Source of the DNA: Methylobacterium trifolii
GTDB taxonomy: Bacteria > Pseudomonadota > Alphaproteobacteria > Rhizobiales > Beijerinckiaceae
NCBI RefSeq assembly: GCF_022179685.1
Contig: NZ_BPRB01000121.1
Span: 1-51,247 of the forward strand
Direction of reading: 5' to 3'
Length of the DNA: 51,247 nucleotides
Every line of letters starts with the position of its first letter. The stretch's first letter is position 1. The notes beneath the pieces were generated by a model. The model was not told where the DNA came from, did not search any database, and saw nothing but the letters and a program-made list of their open reading frames with translations. Both the position numbers and the translations under genes were made by a program. Shown here piece by piece: positions 17,920-24,173 of the stretch.

Positions 17920-18108
17920 ATGGCCGTTCCGAAGCGAAAGACCTCCCCCTCGCGGCGCGGCATGCGCCGCTCCGCCGACGCCCTCAAGGCCCCGACCTAC
18001 GTCGAGGACAAGGACTCGGGCGAACTGCGCCGTCCGCACCACATCGACCTGAAGACCGGCATGTATCGCGGTCGCCAGGTCCTCAAGGTGAAGTCCGCCG
18101 AGGCCTGA
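17920..18108 (+). CDS. rpmF: 50S ribosomal protein L32
   Basis: A 62-residue bL32 with the typical start [20 protein letters not shown] and the alphaproteobacterial C-terminus [17 protein letters not shown]. The two zinc-binding CxxC pairs of some L32 proteins are absent, as is normal in this class. Part of the large ribosomal subunit. The ATG at 17920 fits the family; it is followed by two tandem hairpins. Confidence 0.97.
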
Positions 18109-18120
18109 TTCTTCCGGCCA

Positions 18121-18145
18121 CCCGATCCCGGCTGCCGGGATCGGG
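18121..18145. terminator. Perfect 11-bp hairpin after rpmF
   Basis: CCCGATCCCGG, a 3-base loop, then CCGGGATCGGG, beginning 12 bases after the rpmF stop. No T-tract follows. It sits directly before a second, larger hairpin, and both lie between convergent genes. Confidence 0.6.
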
Positions 18146-18153
18146 GACTTAGC

Positions 18154-18213
18154 GACCGCGCACGCCAAAGCCCCGGCGGGACCCTCCCGGCCGGGGCCTT
18201 GGCGTGCGCGGTC
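18154..18213. terminator. Long bidirectional hairpin between rpmF and the convergent gene
   Basis: Two arms of 27-28 bases (from GACCGCGCACGCCAA to its complement at 18186-18213) pair with one mismatch and one bulged C around a 5-base loop. It ends two bases before the stop of the convergent minus-strand gene, so it probably terminates transcription from both sides. Confidence 0.7.
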
Positions 18214-18214
18214 T

Positions 18215-18547
18215 TCAGGCGAGGCGGCGGTCGGTCTCGGCGTACAGGGCGGCGGCGGCGCGGGTGCGCTCGATCCGCGACGGGCGCAGAGACTGGTCGG
18301 CGCTGACGATCAGGTGCGCGACGAACTCCGCGAGCGGCCGTCCGCCGGTCCTCGGCGCCCGATCCTGCCGCGCATCCCCTTCACCTCCCCCGACCCGGCC
18401 GCCCGGCAGGACGACGAGGGCGCGGGCGGTGTCGGCATCGGCGGTGGCGTGCCGGCCGGTCTCGGGGGCCGTCCGGCGTCCCACCCGTACCGTTCCAGGA
18501 CGGCCAACCGTCTCGATCCGCATCATCGCCCGCATCCTCCGCATCAC
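18215..18547 (-). CDS. Hypothetical protein between rpmF and phaR
   Basis: Open frame of up to 110 residues, rich in Arg, Ala and Gly. The C-terminal half (EFVAHLIVSADQSLRPSRIERTRAAAALY) reads as an amphipathic, protein-like segment, whereas the N-terminal half is low complexity. Several Met codons near the start (18547, 18526, 18523) leave the N-terminus open. No family recognised. It lies 65 bases downstream of phaR on the same strand and ends at the bidirectional hairpin, which supports its being real. Confidence 0.5.
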   Translation of the reverse strand: MMRRMRAMMRIETVGRPGTVRVGRRTAPETGRHATADADTARALVVLPGGRVGGGEGDARQDRAPRTGGRPLAEFVAHLIVSADQSLRPSRIERTRAAAALYAETDRRLA

Positions 18548-18612
18548 AGGATGCGGTGGGGCAAGAGTTGGGCCGGCGTTAACGGTTCGTCAATCTTTTG
18601 CCGGGCCGGGGC

Positions 18613-19218
18613 CTACTTCTTCGCGAGCGCTTCGAGCCGCTGCTGCATCTCGATCATCTGGCGCTTGAGGTCGTCGAGGTCGTTGCCGGAGGCGGGCAGC
18701 GCCTGCTGGCCCGGCACGGCCGGCGTCTGCCCGATACCGGGCGCGCCGGGTGCGCCGCCGAAGCCCGTGAACATCTTCATGGCGTCGCCCATGAAGCTCA
18801 TGTTGGTCCGCACCTGCTGCTCGATCGCGTTCTGGAAGGCGGCGGGCCCGAAACTCTGCGCGAACTTGGCGCGCAGGCCGTCCTGGTCGCGGGCGAAGTT
18901 GGCCATCGAGAATTCGAGGAAGCTCGGCACCATCGTGCGCATGCTGTCGCCGTAGAAACGGATCAACTGGCGCAGGAAGGCCACCGGCAGGAGGTTCTCG
19001 GCGCCCGCCTTGTTCTCCTGCTCGAAGATGATCTGCGTCAGCACCGAGCGGGTGATGTCGTCGCCCGAGCGGGCGTCGTAGACGACGAAGTCCTCGCCGT
19101 TCTGCACCATCGTGGCCAAGTCTTCGAGGGTGACGTAGGTCGAGGTGCCGGTGTGATACAGACGCCGGTTGGCGTACTTCTTGATGACGGTCTGCTGCGC
19201 CTTGACGTTATCCGTCAT
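18613..19218 (-). CDS. phaR: Polyhydroxyalkanoate synthesis regulator PhaR
   Basis: A 201-residue PHB-responsive repressor. The N-terminal PHB/PHA accumulation regulator DNA-binding domain starts IKKYANRRLYHTGTSTYVTLEDL, followed by VYDARSGDDITRSVLTQIIFEQENK and the PHB-binding central region LLPVAFLRQLIRFYGDSM. A Gly/Pro/Ala linker and a coiled coil (DDLKRQMIEMQQRLEALAKK) end the protein. The start at 19218 (MTDNVKAQQ) fits the family. PhaR represses phasin and often phaR itself until PHB granules titrate it. It is divergent from phaA. Confidence 0.95.
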   Translation of the reverse strand: MTDNVKAQQTVIKKYANRRLYHTGTSTYVTLEDLATMVQNGEDFVVYDARSGDDITRSVLTQIIFEQENKAGAENLLPVAFLRQLIRFYGDSMRTMVPSFLEFSMANFARDQDGLRAKFAQSFGPAAFQNAIEQQVRTNMSFMGDAMKMFTGFGGAPGAPGIGQTPAVPGQQALPASGNDLDDLKRQMIEMQQRLEALAKK

Positions 19219-19530
19219 CTCTACGGCCTCTCCCGACCCGGTCCCACGGCACGAGAGACCCGCGAGGCCCCACAGACGCGGCCCGCCTTCGCACCTGCAC
19301 CCTATCCTAAGACCTTCCACCGCCGCCGAAAACAGCTATCTGACCCGTTTTCCCGCAGAATAATGCATAAACGCGTTGCACTGCGTGCTTTTCAGTCCCG
19401 CGGAAGCGTCATGGGGCTCCCGCAGCGCTTCTTGACTTCGGCCATCTCAAGGCTTTCATCGCCCCAACGGCACCAGAGCGCGCGGACGAGACCCGTGAGG
19501 CGCGCCGGCCGATAAGAGGAGACACGTCAG
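19219..19530. promoter_or_regulatory. phaR-phaA divergent promoter region
   Basis: A 312-base spacer between divergent phaR and phaA. It includes an AT-rich patch near 19355-19390 with several TGCA/TTGC elements of the general type bound by PhaR in other alphaproteobacteria. No exact consensus dyad is visible, so a PhaR operator is only a possibility. A GAGGAG sits about 9 bases before the phaA ATG. Confidence 0.4.
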
Positions 19531-20715
19531 ATGGCAGGCAGCGAAGAGATCGTCATCGTCGGTGCGGCGCGCACCCCCGTCGGCTCGTTCGGCGGCGCGT
19601 TCAACACCGTGCCCGCGCACGAACTCGGCAAGGTGGCGATCCAGGCAGCCCTGGAGCGGGCCGGCGTCTCGCCCGACGACGTGGACGAGGTGATCTTCGG
19701 TCAGGTGCTCACCGCCGGCGCCGGCCAGAACCCGGCCCGCCAGGCGGCCATCGCCGCCGGCATCCCGGAGAAGGCCACCGCCTGGGGCGTCAACCAGGTC
19801 TGCGGTTCGGGCCTGCGCACGGTCGCCATCGGCATGCAGCAGATCGCCAACGGCGACGCCACGGTGATCGTGGCCGGCGGCCAGGAATCCATGTCGCTCT
19901 CCCCCCACGCCCAGTACCTGCGCGGCGGCCAGAAGATGGGCGACGTCAAGCTCATCGATACCATGATCAAGGACGGGCTCTGGGACGCCTTCAACGGCTA
20001 CCACATGGGCACCACCGCCGAGAACGTGGCCCAGGCCTTCCAGCTCACCCGTGAGCAGCAGGACCAGTTCGCGGCCCGCTCGCAGAACAAGGCCGAGGCC
20101 GCCCGCAAGGAGGGCCGCTTCAAGGAGGAGATCGCCCCCGTCACCGTGTCCGGCCGCAAGGGCGACGTGATCGTGGACACCGACGAGTACATCCGCGACG
20201 GCGCGACCGCCGAGGCGATGGCCAAGCTCAAGCCCGCCTTCTCGAAGGACGGCACGGTCACGGCCGGCAACGCGTCGGGCCTCAACGACGGCGCCGCCGC
20301 GCTGGTGCTGATGTCGGCCTCCGAGGCCAAGCGCCGGGGCATCACGCCGCTGGCCACGATCAAGTCGTGGGCGACTGCCGGCGTCGACCCGAAGATCATG
20401 GGCACGGGACCTATCCCGGCCTCGCGCAAGGCTCTGGAGAAGGCCGGCTGGAAGCCCTCGGACCTCGACCTGATCGAGGCCAACGAGGCCTTCGCGGCCC
20501 AGGCGCTGGCCGTCAACAAGGACATGGGCTGGGACGACGCCAAGGTGAACGTCAACGGCGGCGCCATCGCCATCGGCCACCCGATCGGCGCGTCCGGCGC
20601 CCGCGTCCTCATCACCCTGCTGCACGAGATGAAGCGCCGCGACGCCAAGAAGGGGCTCGCCACCCTCTGCATCGGCGGCGGCATGGGTGTCGCCATGTGC
20701 GTCGAGCGCGCCTGA
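19531..20715 (+). CDS. phaA: Acetyl-CoA acetyltransferase (beta-ketothiolase) PhaA
   Basis: A 394-residue biosynthetic thiolase that condenses two acetyl-CoA to acetoacetyl-CoA, the first step of PHB synthesis (and an entry to the ethylmalonyl-CoA pathway in methylotrophs). The acylated Cys is in [12 protein letters not shown] (Cys91), the His in [15 protein letters not shown] and the second Cys in [10 protein letters not shown]. Full family length. It is 135 bases upstream of phaB on the same strand. Confidence 0.97.
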   Translation: MAGSEEIVIVGAARTPVGSFGGAFNTVPAHELGKVAIQAALERAGVSPDDVDEVIFGQVLTAGAGQNPARQAAIAAGIPEKATAWGVNQVCGSGLRTVAIGMQQIANGDATVIVAGGQESMSLSPHAQYLRGGQKMGDVKLIDTMIKDGLWDAFNGYHMGTTAENVAQAFQLTREQQDQFAARSQNKAEAARKEGRFKEEIAPVTVSGRKGDVIVDTDEYIRDGATAEAMAKLKPAFSKDGTVTAGNASGLNDGAAALVLMSASEAKRRGITPLATIKSWATAGVDPKIMGTGPIPASRKALEKAGWKPSDLDLIEANEAFAAQALAVNKDMGWDDAKVNVNGGAIAIGHPIGASGARVLITLLHEMKRRDAKKGLATLCIGGGMGVAMCVERA

Positions 20716-20850
20716 GGCTGGGAGCCGCGCCGCCGTCCGGCGAATTCGCCTTGAGACGGCGGCCAATTTATTTCGCGTGCGGACGCCATCCGCACGCGCC
20801 ATGACCCACACCGCTATCCGCTTGCAGTCAGAAAAATACGGAGGAAACAC

Positions 20851-21579
20851 ATGGCACAGGAACGCGTCGCCCTCGTCACAGGCGGCACCCGCGGCATCGG
20901 CGCCGCGATCTCGAAGGGCCTGAAGGCCAAGGGCTTCAAGGTCGCCGCCAACTACGGCGGCAACGACGAGGCGGCCAACGCCTTCAAGGCCGAGACCGGA
21001 ATCCCGGTGTTCAAGTTCGACGTGGGCGACCTCGCGAGCTGCGAGGCCGGCATCAAGGCGATCGAGGCCGAGCTCGGCCCGGTGGACGTGCTGGTCAACA
21101 ACGCCGGCATCACCCGCGACGGCGCCTTCCACAAGATGACCTTCGAGAAGTGGCAGGCGGTCATCAAGACCAACCTCGACTCGATGTTCACCTGCACCCG
21201 TCCGCTCATCGACGGCATGCGCACCCGCGGCTTCGGGCGCATCATCATCATCTCGTCGATCAACGGCCAGAAGGGCCAGGCCGGCCAGACCAACTATTCT
21301 GCGGCCAAGGCCGGCGTGATCGGCTTCGCCAAGGCGCTGGCGCAGGAGAGCGCCTCGAAGGGCATCACCGTGAACGTGGTGGCGCCGGGCTACATCGCCA
21401 CCGAGATGGTGATGGCCGTGCCGGAGGAGATCCGCAACAAGATCATCTCCACGATCCCGACCGGTCGCCTCGGCGAGGCGGACGAGATCGCCCACGCCGT
21501 CGCCTACCTCGCCAGCGACGAGGCCGGCTTCGTCAACGGCTCGACCCTGACCATCAACGGCGGCCAGCACTTCGTCTGA
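20851..21579 (+). CDS. phaB: Acetoacetyl-CoA reductase PhaB
   Basis: A 242-residue short-chain dehydrogenase that reduces acetoacetyl-CoA to (R)-3-hydroxybutyryl-CoA with NADPH. The nucleotide motif is VTGGTRGIGAAI; NNAGITRD and the catalytic Ser136, Tyr149 and Lys153 (IIISSINGQ, NYSAAKAG) are present. A GGAGG lies 6 bases before the ATG. The PHB synthase phaC is not in the window. A terminator-like hairpin follows. Confidence 0.97.
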   Translation: MAQERVALVTGGTRGIGAAISKGLKAKGFKVAANYGGNDEAANAFKAETGIPVFKFDVGDLASCEAGIKAIEAELGPVDVLVNNAGITRDGAFHKMTFEKWQAVIKTNLDSMFTCTRPLIDGMRTRGFGRIIIISSINGQKGQAGQTNYSAAKAGVIGFAKALAQESASKGITVNVVAPGYIATEMVMAVPEEIRNKIISTIPTGRLGEADEIAHAVAYLASDEAGFVNGSTLTINGGQHFV

Positions 21580-21588
21580 GTGTCTTCA

Positions 21589-21620
21589 GCGCCCGCGTTT
21601 CCCCTTGGGGACGCGGGCGC
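21589..21620 (+). terminator. Terminator-like hairpin after phaB
   Basis: GCGCCCGCG pairs with CGCGGGCGC, and an inner TCCCC/GGGGA stem closes on a 2-base loop. It starts 10 bases after the phaB stop. There is no downstream T-tract, and the EamA gene starts 22 bases later. Confidence 0.6.
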
Positions 21621-21641
21621 CCGGCCGTGGTAGCGGCGGCC

Positions 21642-22523
21642 ATGAACTCCGCCACCGCCACGCTCCTCGGCTCCGGCGCGATCCTGCTGTGGTCGTTGCT
21701 GGCCCTGTTCACCGCCGCCTCCGGTGCGGTGCCGCCGTTCCAGCTCGCCGCCATGACCTTCGCGCTCGGCGGGCTTCTGGGCTGCGCGAGCTGGCTCGTA
21801 CGGCCGTCCGGCATCCGAGCCCTACGCCAGCCCTGGCCGGTCTGGCTCCTCGGGGTCGGCGGGCTGTTCGGCTACCACGCCTTGTACTTCACGGCCCTGC
21901 GCCTTGCGCCACCGGCCGAAGCCGGGCTGATCAACTATCTCTGGCCGCTCCTGATCGTGCTGCTCTCGGCCCGGCTGCCGGAGGCGGGCGGCCTGCGTGC
22001 GGGCCACCTGATCGGCGCGGGCCTGGGCCTTACGGGCGTCGCCGCCCTGTTCCTCGGGAGGGGCGACCTGCGCTTCCCGGACGGCGCCCTGCCCGGCTAC
22101 CTCGCCTCGTTCGCGGCCGCCTTCGTCTGGTCGGGCTACTCGGTGCTGTCGCGCCGGGTCGGAGCAGTGCCCACCGACGCGGTCGCCGGCTTCTGCCTCG
22201 TCACCGCGGCCCTGAGCCTCGCCTGCCACCGGGCGCTGGAGACGACGGTCTGGCCGGCAGGCGCCGCGGAATGGGGCGCCGTGATCGCCCTCGGACTCGG
22301 GCCGGTGGGCGCCGCCTTCTACCTCTGGGACATCGGCTGCAAGCGCGGCGACATCCGCCTGCTGGGCGTGGCCGCCTACGCCGCGCCCGTGCTCTCCACA
22401 CTGATCCTGGTAGCGGCCGGCTACGCCCCCGCCACCCCGGCCCTGGGACTGGCCTGTGGGCTGATCGTGGCAGGCGCGCTCGTCGCTGTGCGGGCCTCGC
22501 GCCGCGTGCCGGGTTCGGCCTGA
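21642..22523 (+). CDS. EamA-family transporter (drug/metabolite superfamily)
   Basis: A 293-residue inner-membrane protein with ten predicted TM helices arranged as two EamA repeats. Repeat one includes ILLWSLLALFTAASGAVPPFQL and GYHALYFTALRLAPPAEAGLINYLWPLLIVL; repeat two starts at about residue 150 with YLASFAAAFVWSGYSVLSRR. Such proteins commonly export small metabolites or amino acids; no substrate can be given. The ATG at 21642 begins immediately before TM1. It converges with the DUF985 cupin gene, stop to stop, with almost no gap. Confidence 0.88.
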   Translation: MNSATATLLGSGAILLWSLLALFTAASGAVPPFQLAAMTFALGGLLGCASWLVRPSGIRALRQPWPVWLLGVGGLFGYHALYFTALRLAPPAEAGLINYLWPLLIVLLSARLPEAGGLRAGHLIGAGLGLTGVAALFLGRGDLRFPDGALPGYLASFAAAFVWSGYSVLSRRVGAVPTDAVAGFCLVTAALSLACHRALETTVWPAGAAEWGAVIALGLGPVGAAFYLWDIGCKRGDIRLLGVAAYAAPVLSTLILVAAGYAPATPALGLACGLIVAGALVAVRASRRVPGSA

Positions 22524-22524
22524 A

Positions 22525-22965
22525 TCAGGAGCGTGGCGTCGGCCGCCAGTCCGGGGGCGCCATCTCGAAGCCCTCGAAGCGGAAGGCCGGCGAGACCGTG
22601 CAGCCGACGAGCGTCCAGGCCCCGAGGCTGGTCGCCGTCTGCCAGTGCCCCGCGGGCACGACGAGTTGCGGACGCTGACCGCGCAGGAGGTCCGGCCCGA
22701 GATGCTGGGCCGCCGCGTCGTGGTCGTTCGGGCTCACGGTGATGACCAGGGGCGCGCCCGCATGCCAGTGCCAGATCTCGGCCGCATCGACCCGGTGCCA
22801 GGCCGAGACCTCGCCCACGTCGAGGAGGTAGTAGATCGCGCTGCCGACCGAGCGCCCGTCGACTTCGCGGGCATCGCGGAACGTCTCGCGGTAATGCCCG
22901 CCCTCCGGGTGGGGCTGCAGCCCGAGCGCCGCGATTACCTGGGCGGCCTTCATCGCCTCCGGCAT
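22525..22965 (-). CDS. DUF985 cupin-fold protein
   Basis: A 146-residue cupin. LGLQPHPEGGHYRETFRD, SAIYYLLDVGEVSAWHRVDAAEIWHWHAGAPL-type segments and LVVPAGHWQTATSLGAWTLVGCTVSPAFRFEGFEM define the DUF985 family. The His residues in WHWHAG and HRVD may bind metal. The reaction is unknown; a sugar epimerase-like or small-molecule-binding role is only speculative. The start at 22965 (MPEAMKAAQVI) is chosen because the ATG at 22953 is less well placed. Confidence 0.87.
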   Translation of the reverse strand: MPEAMKAAQVIAALGLQPHPEGGHYRETFRDAREVDGRSVGSAIYYLLDVGEVSAWHRVDAAEIWHWHAGAPLVITVSPNDHDAAAQHLGPDLLRGQRPQLVVPAGHWQTATSLGAWTLVGCTVSPAFRFEGFEMAPPDWRPTPRS

Positions 22966-22979
22966 GGTTTATTCGCCCT

Positions 22980-23717
22980 CTACTCGGTGATGGCACCCTG
23001 GGGCAGGCTGAACCCCGGCGGCGCCTTGGTGCCGGTCTGCGCTTTGGAAGCCGGTGCCGCCTTGGCGGTGCCGGCCGCCTGGCCGGTCTCGCTCGGCTTG
23101 GCTCCGGTGCGCGGGGCCCTCTTGCGGTCCCGCTTGGCGGCCTCGGGCGGGGGCGCCTTCACCGCAGGCGCCTCGGCGCATTCGCGAAACCCCAGGGTCG
23201 CCAGGGTCTCGCCGGCCTCGGAGACGATGGTCAGCGGGTCGGGAAGCTCCGGCAGGGACGCCTCCCAGCGAATCGGGCTGCCGAGCTGCGCCTCGATCGC
23301 GCCAGGGGGGCCGCCACGGCGCAAAGCCGCCAGGTCCGGCCCGTAGGCGGTCGCGACCTTGCCGGCGATCGTCACCTGGAGCACCCGCGTGACCTCCGGC
23401 GTCAGGGGCCGCAGGGGGTTCGCGACCTCCGCCTGGCCGATCCGCGTCACGAACAGCCCAAAACCCTTCTCGCCCTCGTAGCGGGCGGCCTGCCCCGCGC
23501 AGGCCGGCGTGTTCGCGACGATCGCGGCGGGCAGCACGGGCGCGACGACCTCCGGCCGCGCGGCCTCGGTACCACGGGACGTTTTCTTTGCGCGCGGGGG
23601 GGCACCGGGCGGGGGCGTGGGGGTTTCGCCGGACGGGGGCGCGGGCTGTGCCAGGGCCGGCGCGCCGAGCGCAAGGGCGAGGGCCAGGGCCCGTCCGTAT
23701 CGACGCATGTGTGTCAT
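22980..23717 (-). CDS. Secreted Pro/Ala-rich protein of unknown function
   Basis: A 245-residue protein with a signal peptide (YGRALALALALGAPALAQ). A Pro-rich linker follows (about 26-55), then a folded central region of about 110 residues (ACAGQAARYEGEKGFGLFVTRIGQAEVANPLRPL to LATLGFRECAEA) flanked by Cys residues that may pair, and a Lys/Ala/Pro-rich tail. No family recognised. The start may be 23717 or 23708. The ATG at 23717 overlaps the stop of the small membrane-protein gene (ATGA), so the two are translationally coupled. Confidence 0.65.
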   Translation of the reverse strand: MTHMRRYGRALALALALGAPALAQPAPPSGETPTPPPGAPPRAKKTSRGTEAARPEVVAPVLPAAIVANTPACAGQAARYEGEKGFGLFVTRIGQAEVANPLRPLTPEVTRVLQVTIAGKVATAYGPDLAALRRGGPPGAIEAQLGSPIRWEASLPELPDPLTIVSEAGETLATLGFRECAEAPAVKAPPPEAAKRDRKRAPRTGAKPSETGQAAGTAKAAPASKAQTGTKAPPGFSLPQGAITE

Positions 23718-23983
23718 GGGGCTCCGCCCGGCGGCAGCGCGGGTCGTCCGGGTGGTTCGATCGCGCGGGCAGGCCGGGCCGGCTCCGGATCGATCACCTC
23801 GGCCGTGCGGTCGATCGGGCTCGTGGACGGTCCGATCTCGGCCAGGAGCAGGTCCTCGTCGCGCTCGTCGAACTCGCTGTCCATGCGCAGGGGCGGGCGA
23901 CGGCTCCGTGCCGACAGGGCGGCGACGGCGAGCCCCGCGATCGCGCAGGCCACCACCGCGGCCAGGATCAGGACGAGTTCCAT
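23714..23983 (-). CDS. Small single-pass membrane protein
   Basis: An 89-residue protein. Residues 1-25 (MELVLILAAVVACAIAGLAVAAL) form an N-terminal TM helix, followed by Arg residues that would keep the rest cytoplasmic, then an acidic stretch (EFDERDEDLLLAEIGP) and a Pro-rich tail. No family recognised. It is the first gene of a two-gene unit, coupled by ATGA to the secreted protein, and is divergent from the PEP-carboxylase-like gene. Confidence 0.6.
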   Translation of the reverse strand: MELVLILAAVVACAIAGLAVAALSARSRRPPLRMDSEFDERDEDLLLAEIGPSTSPIDRTAEVIDPEPARPARAIEPPGRPALPPGGAP

Positions 23984-24173
23984 GCGCGGCCAGCGATAGA
24001 CCAACCCGCGCCCGCTTGCACCCGCCACGCATCGCGAAAGCCTGACCCCGCGCACTCTGCCGAGATCCCATGCCGCAATGCGGAACGGTCCTTGCGTCGG
24101 CCTGCCGCACGGCCGATTGAGCACCGGACCGATGCGCTGCGGCGCACCAAAAAAAATCCAGCGAGGCTGATCG

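Noticed and set aside
24150..24158. Run of eight A before the ppc-like gene as a terminator tract
   Set aside because: No stable stem lies next to it in the required orientation, and neither flanking gene ends there.
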